From positions 248,001-312,000 of the forward strand of contig NZ_CP068439.1 in NCBI RefSeq assembly GCF_016757735.1: a stretch of 64,000 nt of DNA, written 5' to 3'. Both the position numbers and the translations under genes were made by a program. This stretch comes from Aequorivita iocasae (GTDB lineage: Bacteria > Bacteroidota > Bacteroidia > Flavobacteriales > Flavobacteriaceae). This document shows positions 26,111 through 34,219 of the stretch, piece after piece (the first letter of the stretch is position 1; the number at the start of each line of letters is the position of its first letter). Below the pieces are notes generated by a model, which ran no database searches, was not told the origin of the DNA, and was given only the letters and a program-made list of their open reading frames with translations.

Positions 26111-27511
26111 ATGAATAAGAATATTTTAATCATCGGCGCCGGTCTCTGTGGAAGTCTTCTCGCACTGCGGATGGCTCAGCGGGGTTTCGAGATAACTTTA
26201 GTTGAAAAACGTCCCGATTTACGAAAAGTAACCCAAGATGCCGGACGTTCCATAAATCTCGCATTGAGCGATCGAGGTTTACGAGGATTACGACTGGCGG
26301 GGGTTGAAGATGAAGCCAAAAAACTCTGTATCCCCATGAACGGGCGGATGATCCACGATACAAAAGGAAATACTTTTTTAAGTCCGTACAGCGGAAGAAA
26401 AGATGAATACATCAACTCAATTTCGCGTCCCGGATTGAATATGCTTTTATTGGATGAAGTAGAAAAAATGGCGAACGTAAAAATCATTTTTAATCATTCC
26501 TGCGAAAGTGTTGATTTAGAAAATGCTTCCGCAACTTTCAGAAATTACAATTCCAAAGAAGAAACAACAATTTCCGCAGATGCTATTTTTGGAACGGACG
26601 GCGCAGGTTCCGCAGTCAGAAAAAATATGTTCGAGAGCCATAAATTTCTTTTTAGTTTTTCGCAGCAATGGCTTAGTCACGGTTATAAAGAACTTGAAAT
26701 TCCCGCTTCTGAAAATGGCGAATATAGAACGTATAAAAATGCATTGCACATTTGGCCCCGCGGCGAAGATATGTTGATTGCGCTGCCAAATCTTGACGGT
26801 AGTTTTACGGTTACATTGTTTCTTCCGTATGAAAACAGTGAGTATTGTTTTGCGAATTTAACTTCGCCGGAGATGGTGCACGAATATTTCAACAAAGAAT
26901 TTCCCGATGTGGTGGAAATGATTCCGAACCTTGCCGAGGAGTTTTTTGGAAACCCAACAGGACCTTTGGGAACCGTAAAATGTTCACCTTGGAATGCCTT
27001 CGGAAAATTACTTTTAATGGGCGATGCCGCGCATGCAATCGTTCCCTTTTATGGACAGGGAATGAACGCTTCCTTTGAGGATGTAGTGGTTTTTGATGAA
27101 ATTCTGGAGAAATATGCTTCCGAAGAAAAAATCAATTGGAACAATCTTTTTAAGGAATACGAAGCACTTCGAAAAAAAGATACAGACGCGATTGCAGATT
27201 TGGCGGTGGACAATTTTCACGAAATGAAAGAACACACCGCAATGGAAATTTTTCAAAAGAAAAGAAAACTGGAAACCGCTTTTGAGGCAGAATTTCCCGA
27301 GGAATATTACAGCAAATATTCTTTGGTTACCTTTAAGGAATCAATTACCTATTCCGAAGCAATGAAACGCGGACGGGCACAGGACAAAGCGATTTTAAAT
27401 CTTTTGGACGATGGAAAAATAAAAGATGAAATGTCGTTAAAGGAAAAACTTGAATTGGTAAAAACTGAAACCGAAGCCATTCTTCACGATGATGAAGTGG
27501 CATTTGGATAA
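26111..27511 (+). CDS. kmo: Kynurenine 3-monooxygenase
   Basis: A 466-residue FAD monooxygenase converting L-kynurenine to 3-hydroxykynurenine with NADPH and O2. The N-terminal dinucleotide-binding motif is GAGLCGSLLA, with VEKR following. DAGRSINLALSDRG is typical of KMO. The second FAD motif is GDAAHAIVPFYGQGMNASFEDV. The C-terminal part lacks the obvious transmembrane helices of the mitochondrial enzyme, as in other bacterial forms. It lies 95 bp after kynU, separated by the palindromic repeat, and 10 bp before the deaminase gene. Confidence 0.97.
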   Translation: MNKNILIIGAGLCGSLLALRMAQRGFEITLVEKRPDLRKVTQDAGRSINLALSDRGLRGLRLAGVEDEAKKLCIPMNGRMIHDTKGNTFLSPYSGRKDEYINSISRPGLNMLLLDEVEKMANVKIIFNHSCESVDLENASATFRNYNSKEETTISADAIFGTDGAGSAVRKNMFESHKFLFSFSQQWLSHGYKELEIPASENGEYRTYKNALHIWPRGEDMLIALPNLDGSFTVTLFLPYENSEYCFANLTSPEMVHEYFNKEFPDVVEMIPNLAEEFFGNPTGPLGTVKCSPWNAFGKLLLMGDAAHAIVPFYGQGMNASFEDVVVFDEILEKYASEEKINWNNLFKEYEALRKKDTDAIADLAVDNFHEMKEHTAMEIFQKKRKLETAFEAEFPEEYYSKYSLVTFKESITYSEAMKRGRAQDKAILNLLDDGKIKDEMSLKEKLELVKTETEAILHDDEVAFG

Positions 27512-27521
27512 AATATAAATT

Positions 27522-27950
27522 ATGAGCAACAAAAGCAGATTGGTTGAAGGAAAAGCAACGCCCCGTGGCGCATATCCACACGTAAAGCGCGTGGGCGATT
27601 TTATATTTATCAGCGGAACAAGTTCGCGATTGCCCGATAATACGTTTGCTGGCGTGCATAAAGTGGATGAAATGGGGACAATGCATTTCGACATAAAGGA
27701 GCAGACCCGCGCCGTACTTGAAAATATAAAAGATTATTTAGCCACTGAGGGCGCAACAATGGCCGATGTGGTGGACGTAACAAGCTTTTTGGTAAATATG
27801 AACGACTTTGCGGGCTATAATCAAGTGTACGCTGAATATTTCAATAAGGAAACTGGCCCAACCCGTACCACCGTTGCCGTACACCAATTGCCGCATCCGC
27901 ATTTGGTTGTTGAGATTAAGGCGATGGCTTTTTCTCCAGTTAAGAGTTAA
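27522..27950 (+). CDS. RidA-family protein, probable 2-aminomuconate deaminase
   Basis: A 142-residue RidA/YjgF-fold protein with the motifs [67 protein letters not shown] and [14 protein letters not shown]. The first motif is written here in two parts of the same stretch (residues 10-33). General RidA proteins act on enamines and imines. The longer form with PRGAYPH, sitting beside ACMSD and the semialdehyde dehydrogenase, matches the 2-aminomuconate deaminase branch. The reaction would be 2-aminomuconate to 4-oxalocrotonate plus ammonia. The assignment depends on the operon context. Its stop codon lies inside a heptad-phased repeat. Confidence 0.82.
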   Translation: MSNKSRLVEGKATPRGAYPHVKRVGDFIFISGTSSRLPDNTFAGVHKVDEMGTMHFDIKEQTRAVLENIKDYLATEGATMADVVDVTSFLVNMNDFAGYNQVYAEYFNKETGPTRTTVAVHQLPHPHLVVEIKAMAFSPVKS

Positions 27951-27972
27951 GAGTGCTGAGTTATGAGTGAAA
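27938..27972. repeat. Heptad-phased AGTnnnn array at the deaminase/dehydrogenase junction
   Basis: Consecutive 7-mers are AGTTAAG, AGTTAAG, AGTGCTG, AGTTATG and AGTGAAA from 27938 to 27972. The array contains the deaminase stop (27948-27950) and the dehydrogenase ATG (27963). Confidence 0.6.
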
Positions 27973-29417
27973 TGCAAAAAATCCTAAACTACATAAACGG
28001 CGAATACGTTGAACCGCTTTCCAAAAGATGGTTGGAGAACTACAATCCTTCCAATGGCGAAGTGTATTCACAAATTGCAAATTCAAATGCCGAGGATATT
28101 GAAGCTGCATACCAAGCCGCAAAGGAAGCCTTCCCAAAATGGAGCAATACAACCATTGACGAACGAAGCAGAATTCTTTTAAAAATTGCAGATTTAATTG
28201 ATGAAAAATTAACTGAGTTGGCCGAAGCCGAAGCAAAGGATAACGGCAAACCCGTGAGTTTGGCTTTGGCAGTAGATATTCCAAGAGCTTCTGCAAACTT
28301 TCGTTTTTTCGGAAACGCAATCACCCAATTTGCCAGTGAAGCGCACGAAAGCGTGGGTTTATACACAATGAATTTCACCCTTCGCCAACCTTTGGGCGTT
28401 GTGGGTTGCATTTCACCGTGGAACCTTCCGCTGTATTTGTTTACTTGGAAAATCGCTCCCGCAATTGCTGTAGGTAATACGGTTGTCGCAAAACCCAGCG
28501 AGGTTACACCGCTGACCGCTTTTCTTTTAGGCGAAATCTGCACCGAAGCCGGTTTGCCGAAAGGCGTTTTGAATATCGTTCACGGTACGGGTCCATCCGC
28601 TGGACAAGCGATTGTGGAACATAAAAACATTAAAGCGATTTCCTTTACTGGAGGAACAAAAACAGGCGAAAACATTGCACGAACTGCGGCACCGATGTTT
28701 AAAAAGTTGTCATTGGAACTCGGCGGAAAAAACCCAAACCTAATTTTCGCTGACTGCGATTATGAAAAAATGCTGGAAGTAACTGTGCGTTCTTCCTTCG
28801 CAAACCAAGGTCAAATCTGCCTTTGCGGAAGTAGGATTTTTGTGGAAAAACCGATTTACGATCAATTCAAAAAGGATTTTGTTGAAAAGGTAAAGCAACT
28901 AAAAGTCGGGAATCCCTTTGATTCCGAAACCAATTTAGGGGCTTTGGTTTCAAAACCGCATTTGGAGAAAGTGGAATCCTATATAAGGCTTGCTGAAAAA
29001 GAGGGCGGAAAAATTCTTTTCGGCGGAAATAAAGTTACTGTGAAAAATTTCGAAAATGGCTATTATTTGGAACCCACGGTTATCGAGGTTTTTGACGATC
29101 AATGTCGCGTAAACCAAGAAGAAATCTTTGGTCCGGTAGTTACGATTATGTCTTTCGAAACCGAAGAAGAAGCTTTATGTATGGCAAATTCCGTGAAATA
29201 TGGTTTATCTTCCACCCTTTGGACATCAGATTTAAACCGTACGATGCGCGTTTCAAAACAAATTGAAGCCGGAATCATTTGGGTAAATACGTGGCTGAAC
29301 CGTGATTTACGAACGCCTTTCGGTGGAATGAAAGAAAGTGGTATGGGCCGAGAAGGAGGTTTTGAAGCACTTCGGTTTTTTACGGAGGCGAAGAATGTTT
29401 GTATTAAATATGAATAA
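27963..29417 (+). CDS. Aldehyde dehydrogenase, probable 2-aminomuconic 6-semialdehyde dehydrogenase
   Basis: A 484-residue NAD-dependent aldehyde dehydrogenase. It carries CISPWNLPLYLF, the glycine-rich FTGGTKTGE, the general base Glu in LELGGKNPN, the nucleophile C286 in NQGQICLC, and EEIFGPVV. Overall similarity is to the 2-hydroxymuconate / 2-aminomuconate semialdehyde dehydrogenase group (ALDH8-like). Its place between the RidA-type deaminase and ACMSD supports oxidation of 2-aminomuconate semialdehyde. The ATG at 27963 lies 12 bp after the previous stop. Confidence 0.9.
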   Translation: MSEMQKILNYINGEYVEPLSKRWLENYNPSNGEVYSQIANSNAEDIEAAYQAAKEAFPKWSNTTIDERSRILLKIADLIDEKLTELAEAEAKDNGKPVSLALAVDIPRASANFRFFGNAITQFASEAHESVGLYTMNFTLRQPLGVVGCISPWNLPLYLFTWKIAPAIAVGNTVVAKPSEVTPLTAFLLGEICTEAGLPKGVLNIVHGTGPSAGQAIVEHKNIKAISFTGGTKTGENIARTAAPMFKKLSLELGGKNPNLIFADCDYEKMLEVTVRSSFANQGQICLCGSRIFVEKPIYDQFKKDFVEKVKQLKVGNPFDSETNLGALVSKPHLEKVESYIRLAEKEGGKILFGGNKVTVKNFENGYYLEPTVIEVFDDQCRVNQEEIFGPVVTIMSFETEEEALCMANSVKYGLSSTLWTSDLNRTMRVSKQIEAGIIWVNTWLNRDLRTPFGGMKESGMGREGGFEALRFFTEAKNVCIKYE

Positions 29418-29420
29418 GTA

Positions 29421-29493
29421 TGTCAGGCTGAGCGCAGTCGAAGCCCGATTGAAATTATAAATTAAAAACCCTTCATCTGCGCTCGGGGTGACA
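29421..29493. repeat. REP-like GC-rich inverted repeat
   Basis: Arms 29421-29443 and 29471-29493 (23 nt each, 18 of 23 complementary) share the core AGCGCAG/CTGCGCT and end in TGTCA/TGACA. A 27-nt AT-rich loop separates them. The arm motif (TCAGGCTGAGCGCAGTCGAAG) is one I recognise as recurrent in intergenic regions of flavobacterial genomes. It fills the gap between the dehydrogenase and SDR genes. Confidence 0.75.
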
Positions 29494-29504
29494 AAATAGA
29501 TATT

Positions 29505-30290
29505 ATGAATTTAGATTTAACAGATAAAAACGCAATGGTCTGCGGAAGTACCGCCGGCATCGGAAAAGCAACCGCTATTCAATTGGCAAAATTGGGTGCG
29601 ACCGTAACATTGGTAGCTCGTGATGAAGAAAAATTGAAGGAAACTTTAATCGAACTTTCGTACGAGAAAGGCCAAAAGCACAACTATTTTGTGTCAGATT
29701 TCACCAAACCCGATGAAGTAAAAAAGAAAGCAGAATTGGCCGCTTCAAACAAAACATTTCACATTTTGGTAAATAATACGGGCGGTCCAAAAGGCGGCCC
29801 CATTTTTTCTGCAGAAACAGACGAGTTCGAAAAAGCATTTTCTATGCACGTGGTCTGCAACCAGATTTTGGTGCAGGCACTCGTTCCGGGGATGAAAGAA
29901 GCAGATTACGGTAGAATTATAAATATAATTTCCACCTCAGTAAAACAACCCATTGACGGACTCGGCGTAAGCAACACCATTCGTGGCGCGGTTGCCAATT
30001 GGAGCAAAACGCTCGCGAATGAATTGGGACAATTCGGAATAACGGTAAACAACGTTTTACCTGGTTTTACCGCTACTGATAGGCTTGAAGACATTGTAGG
30101 AAACGCTGCAAAGAGAATGAACAAAACGGAAAAGGAAGCGAGCGATTTTATGAAAAGCCTCGTGCCCGCGCGTCGTTTTGCCCAGCCAGGCGAGATTGCC
30201 AATGCAGTCGCGTTTCTTGCTAGCGAAGCTGCCAGCTACATCAATGGAATAAATCTTCCCGTGGATGGCGGACGCACCAAAAGTTTGTAA
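29505..30290 (+). CDS. SDR-family oxidoreductase with altered catalytic site
   Basis: A 261-residue short-chain dehydrogenase fold. The cofactor motif is CGSTAGIGKA (13-22), then VNNTGGPKGG (the NNAG position), the serine region INIISTSVKQ, and the C-terminal PVDGGRTKSL. The usual YxxxK is missing: the aligned stretch reads GVSNTIRGAVANW, placing Ser and Arg where Tyr and Lys are expected. This SNxxR form is a divergent SDR subgroup. The gene sits in the kynurenine cluster 24 bp before ACMSD, but its step is unknown; it may not be a classical dehydrogenase. Confidence 0.85.
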   Translation: MNLDLTDKNAMVCGSTAGIGKATAIQLAKLGATVTLVARDEEKLKETLIELSYEKGQKHNYFVSDFTKPDEVKKKAELAASNKTFHILVNNTGGPKGGPIFSAETDEFEKAFSMHVVCNQILVQALVPGMKEADYGRIINIISTSVKQPIDGLGVSNTIRGAVANWSKTLANELGQFGITVNNVLPGFTATDRLEDIVGNAAKRMNKTEKEASDFMKSLVPARRFAQPGEIANAVAFLASEAASYINGINLPVDGGRTKSL

Positions 30291-30314
30291 CTTTAGAATT
30301 CTTTAAATTTTCCT

Positions 30315-31415
30315 ATGAAACGAAAACTTCGCATTAACGGCCACTCACATCTGCTTCCCTATCCCGAGGAAATTCCAAAGTTTATGAAGGATAAAGGAAT
30401 TTTTTGGGTAGATAAAGACCGTAAATTTATGCTTCAAAAAGATTGGAGCAGGCCTGTTACCGATTCCAGTTTCTTTTTGAATGAAAAGCTGGAATGGATG
30501 GAGCGTTTCAAAATAGATCACGCCGTGGTTTTAAACCTTTCCCAGCTCTATGGAAACGGACTCCGCGTGGAAGAAATGAAGCAAGCGCTTCGTTTTCAGA
30601 ATGACTTTAACGCAAAAATACAGCACGAGCATCCTTCAAAATTTACATGTGGATTTGTGGTACACCCCGGATTTGTACGCGGCGCACTTTGGGAAATGGA
30701 ACGCTGTGTGGAAGAGCTGGGAATGCAGCTTCTTTGTTTGCCTACACATTATATGGACACCATAGGTACATGGCGCTGCATTTTTGATGAAGAAAACGAG
30801 CCCATTTTTGAACTGGCTTCAAAGTATAATCTCGCTGTTGAAATTCATCCGTATGATGGAGAAAAATTCATAAAACTTGAAAACACCGCATGGCGCTTCC
30901 ACCTTATTTGGATGCTGGCACAATGTGCCGATGCCTATCATTTTTTAACATTGAATGGATACGCCGATAAATTTCCCGGAATGCGCACTTGCTTTGCTCA
31001 CGGCGGCCAATTGGCACAGATAAACCTGGGAAGAAGAATCCAAGGTTTTGATGGCCGTCCCGATCTTTTTAAAGGAAAAGTGCACCCCCGAAAATCTGTT
31101 GGCCATAAAAATATTTTCTTCGATACATTGGTCCACGATACCGGTTCATTGGAACTGGTGGTGAAAAACCAGGGCGCAAAACAAGTTTTAGTTGGCTTGG
31201 ATGACCCGTATCCGCTGGGGGAAATGGAAAGTGCACCACAGTCCTCCTATCCCGGAAAAATTTTGGATTTGGCTTTGGAACGCAAAATTATAACCCAAGA
31301 AGAGGCGGATGCCATGTGGGAAGACAACGTAATCCGCTGGCTTTGCGGCGATGATGAAGCTGCAAAACAAAAATTGGTAAACAGAATTCTTGGCGAAAAT
31401 GACCGAAGTAGCTAA
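30315..31415 (+). CDS. Amidohydrolase, probable 2-amino-3-carboxymuconate-6-semialdehyde decarboxylase (ACMSD)
   Basis: A 366-residue metal-dependent amidohydrolase-2 family protein. The metal-binding HxH is in INGHSHLLP. Other conserved elements are EIHPYDG, CFAHGGQLAQ and the aspartate in LVGLDDPYPLGE. Length and motifs fit ACMSD, which decarboxylates 2-amino-3-carboxymuconate semialdehyde non-oxidatively. The neighbouring kynurenine genes make this the most likely reaction. It is somewhat longer than the roughly 335-residue Pseudomonas enzyme. The 3' end overlaps the following membrane protein gene by 17 bp. Confidence 0.88.
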   Translation: MKRKLRINGHSHLLPYPEEIPKFMKDKGIFWVDKDRKFMLQKDWSRPVTDSSFFLNEKLEWMERFKIDHAVVLNLSQLYGNGLRVEEMKQALRFQNDFNAKIQHEHPSKFTCGFVVHPGFVRGALWEMERCVEELGMQLLCLPTHYMDTIGTWRCIFDEENEPIFELASKYNLAVEIHPYDGEKFIKLENTAWRFHLIWMLAQCADAYHFLTLNGYADKFPGMRTCFAHGGQLAQINLGRRIQGFDGRPDLFKGKVHPRKSVGHKNIFFDTLVHDTGSLELVVKNQGAKQVLVGLDDPYPLGEMESAPQSSYPGKILDLALERKIITQEEADAMWEDNVIRWLCGDDEAAKQKLVNRILGENDRSS

Positions 31416-32535
31416 ATTCTATATTCTTTCACATATATGTATTTCCTTTTTGGGCGGGGTTTTGCTGTTGGCACTTTGGTACAATATCCGCAACAGATTC
31501 AGCCAACTTTTGGAAGAGGACGATTCGCAAAAGAGGGTAGATAAAGCCCTTCTTTACTTAAGTTTTGCAATGTTCATTTGGGTGCTTTCGGGCTGCTGGA
31601 TTTATGGCGGAACCGTTTTCAACTACACACAAACCCAGGGTTACAATATTGCCGTAAACCTATTCTCCATCGTAAACAATATGTTTTTGTTGCTTGCGCT
31701 ATTCTACTTTTATTATGCACCGGGTTTTATTTACCACAATAAAAAGAACGTAAAAAAAATTATTGCCGTAATTATTTTTACCTCAATAATTACCTTTTTA
31801 CTTCCCTATTTGTTGGGCGATGGAAATGTTGACAGAAATATCAGAATCAGCGCAATTCCCGATTTATTGCTTTCCGGCTTTCTCTCTTATTTATTGGCGA
31901 TTTCTTTTTACAGAACCTTTGCTTATCGAGGTTTGAAAGTGATTGGCGTCATTTCAATTTTGGTGATCGTTTTGATTTTTGTATCCCAGATTTCTGAAGT
32001 TTTCTTAACCTTCGGAAATGATTTCAGCAATAATTTCATCAAAATAATTGCGAAAACTTCTTTGATTTCTATCTTTTTGGTGTTGGCGACAACTTGGGTA
32101 ATTCGGCTTGCAAGCACCCCAAAACCGAATGAAATTACCATTCACTTTTTGGATTGGAGTTTGGTAAAATTGAATATTCCGACGAAAAATATTTACGACC
32201 AAACCATCGATTTTGGTTCAAAAACCACACAATATAAAAATCTGCTGAAATTTGCCATCCGTAGAAAATATGCCGAAGGCGATTCGCAGACAATTCCGGT
32301 AAACCTCGGCGGCGAAATAAAAAACCAAACGTACCTTACCCGAATTATCGAAAACATCAACGATATTCTTCAACTCGATGATTCGCAAAAACTCGATCGT
32401 CGCGATCTTTTTACCTTTATTGGCGAAAGCAAATACCGGTTGCGAATTGTTCCCCATAACATTTCCATCGACAAAAGATTGCTGGAAGAATTCTCGGAAA
32501 CTATTGAAAACAAAGAATACAAAGCGTTTTTGTAA
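31399..32535 (+). CDS. Seven-TM membrane protein of unknown function with soluble C-terminal domain
   Basis: A 378-residue protein. About seven hydrophobic segments (roughly 9-31, 51-72, 83-108, 118-140, 150-172, 177-200 and 210-235) are followed by a 130-residue soluble domain (about 245-378) containing LDWSLVKLNIPT, YKNLLKFAIRRKYAEGD and KYRLRIVP. I do not recognise the family. The architecture resembles 7TM sensor-type proteins but has no kinase or cyclase motif. An in-frame TTG at 31390 exists; the ATG at 31399 is preferred. It overlaps the ACMSD stop by 17 bp, implying translational coupling with the kynurenine cluster. Confidence 0.75.
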   Translation: MTEVAKFYILSHICISFLGGVLLLALWYNIRNRFSQLLEEDDSQKRVDKALLYLSFAMFIWVLSGCWIYGGTVFNYTQTQGYNIAVNLFSIVNNMFLLLALFYFYYAPGFIYHNKKNVKKIIAVIIFTSIITFLLPYLLGDGNVDRNIRISAIPDLLLSGFLSYLLAISFYRTFAYRGLKVIGVISILVIVLIFVSQISEVFLTFGNDFSNNFIKIIAKTSLISIFLVLATTWVIRLASTPKPNEITIHFLDWSLVKLNIPTKNIYDQTIDFGSKTTQYKNLLKFAIRRKYAEGDSQTIPVNLGGEIKNQTYLTRIIENINDILQLDDSQKLDRRDLFTFIGESKYRLRIVPHNISIDKRLLEEFSETIENKEYKAFL

Positions 32536-32651
32536 TTCATTGTAACCTTATTTACAATTAATCACATTCAACTATTTTTTAGTATTTTTTAGAACAGCAC
32601 AAATTTTCGCTAGCAGTCTGTTTTACATTGCTTAAAATTAAAATTTCAATT

Positions 32652-34208
32652 ATGGGCAATGTAATTTCCGAAGGGGATCAACCTCAACTTTTCGGCCATC
32701 CAAAAGGTCTTCTTTATCTATTTTTCGCTGAACTGTGGGAACGTTTTTCCTTTTATGGAATGCGCGCCTTGCTCGTTCTCTACATGACCAAACATCTTTT
32801 GTATGATGACGATATGGCTTTTGGCGTTTACGCCGCTTATATGTCTTTGGTTTATGTAACGCCCATGATTGGTGGAATTTTAGCCGATAAAATTCTCGGC
32901 TATCGAAAAGCAATCATTCTCGGTGGAATATTAATGGTGTTTGGCCACTTTTTTCTTTCAATTGAAATGCCGATATTCTTCTATGGTTCATTGGGATTGA
33001 TAATTGTTGGGAATGGTTTTTTCAAACCAAACATTTCCTCATTCGTAGGTGAACTTTATGCGCAAGGCGATTCCCGTCGTGACTCAGGTTTTACCATTTT
33101 CTATCTCGGAATCAATTTGGGCGCTGCAATAGCACCATTGCTCTGCGCTTGGTTCGCCGTTACTTATGGCTGGCATTACGGTTTCGTCTTAGCAGGAATT
33201 GGAATGGTTACGGGGCTTCTGGTTTTTAGAAGTGGTTTAAAAAATAATGTATTCGGAAATAAGGGGCACGTTCCGAATCAGCAGATTTACGATGACAAAA
33301 AGTTCGGTATAAATAGCGGAAAACTGATTGTTTTGGCAGCGATTGCCTCGGTTGGCGTTTTTGCGACTTTGGTTCGCTTTAATGAATTTGAAGGCTATTT
33401 GGTATGGATTGTTTCCGCTTTTTTGATTTTTTACATTGGGTTTATTCTTACAAAAGTTACATCAAAAGAAAGAAAAAGACTGCTCGTAGCGGTTTACTTT
33501 ACCATACTTTACACACTGTTTTCGGCAATTTTTGAACAAGCTGGAAGCTCATTAACACTTTTTGCAGACAGAAACGTGAATTTGGTTGGAATGGACGCAG
33601 CAGGGACCAATAGTATAAATGCAGGATTTATCATTCTTTTAGCAATTCCGTTTTCCCTGCTTTGGACTTTTTTAAGTCGAAAAAAAATAAATCCGAATTC
33701 TACCGTAAAATTTGGTCTCGGTCTTCTATTTCTTGGGCTTGGCTTTATTGTTTTTGCACTTTCGGCACACAGCGTTGATGATTTTGCAAAGACCTCGATG
33801 AGTTATTTGGTGATTGGCTACATGGTTTTGACGATTGGGGAATTATTTCTTTCGCCCATCGGGCTTTCAAAAATGACGGAGCTTTCCCCTTTAAAATATG
33901 TTGCTTTCATTATGGGCGTTTGGTTTTCGGCAAATTTTTACGGTCATTTTTTCGCGGGAAAAATTGCAAAATTGACTACGGTTTCAGACGGAAATACAAA
34001 TGTTTTTTCGGAAGGGTTCTTCGGAAAAATTACGGAATATATCACCGGATTATCACCACAAATTGCCTCGGGACAAAGTGATGCCTTTCAACAATTGTTC
34101 TCGTACGTTTCGGTATATGCGAGTTTTGGGGTAATTAGCGTGATTGTGGGTATATTTGCAATACTCATTTCGCCAATCATTAAAAAGATGATGGCCGGTA
34201 TTCACTAA
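32652..34208 (+). CDS. POT-family proton-dependent oligopeptide transporter
   Basis: A 518-residue, about 14-helix inner-membrane di-/tripeptide transporter of the major facilitator superfamily. The proton-coupling motif is ELWERFSFYGMRALL (about 22-36). GNGFFKPNISSFVG and the PTR2 signature FTIFYLGINLGA follow. The C-terminal half has FLSPIGLSKMTELSP (written LFLSPIG in the protein). A TTG at 32628 is in frame, but the ATG at 32652 gives the usual N-terminus, MGNVISEGD. Import of peptides fits the peptidases nearby (M1, PepE, M15) and the amino-acid catabolic genes upstream. Confidence 0.93.
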   Translation: MGNVISEGDQPQLFGHPKGLLYLFFAELWERFSFYGMRALLVLYMTKHLLYDDDMAFGVYAAYMSLVYVTPMIGGILADKILGYRKAIILGGILMVFGHFFLSIEMPIFFYGSLGLIIVGNGFFKPNISSFVGELYAQGDSRRDSGFTIFYLGINLGAAIAPLLCAWFAVTYGWHYGFVLAGIGMVTGLLVFRSGLKNNVFGNKGHVPNQQIYDDKKFGINSGKLIVLAAIASVGVFATLVRFNEFEGYLVWIVSAFLIFYIGFILTKVTSKERKRLLVAVYFTILYTLFSAIFEQAGSSLTLFADRNVNLVGMDAAGTNSINAGFIILLAIPFSLLWTFLSRKKINPNSTVKFGLGLLFLGLGFIVFALSAHSVDDFAKTSMSYLVIGYMVLTIGELFLSPIGLSKMTELSPLKYVAFIMGVWFSANFYGHFFAGKIAKLTTVSDGNTNVFSEGFFGKITEYITGLSPQIASGQSDAFQQLFSYVSVYASFGVISVIVGIFAILISPIIKKMMAGIH

Positions 34209-34219
34209 AAATTTTTAAA

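Noticed and set aside
28040-28543. Open frame of 167 codons on the minus strand
   Set aside because: Shadow of the aldehyde dehydrogenase gene; its translation has no recognisable domain.
29421-29493. GC-rich inverted repeat considered as an ordinary terminator
   Set aside because: Imperfect arms, a 27-nt loop and no T-run; the arm matches a repeat seen between flavobacterial genes, so a REP-like element is more likely.
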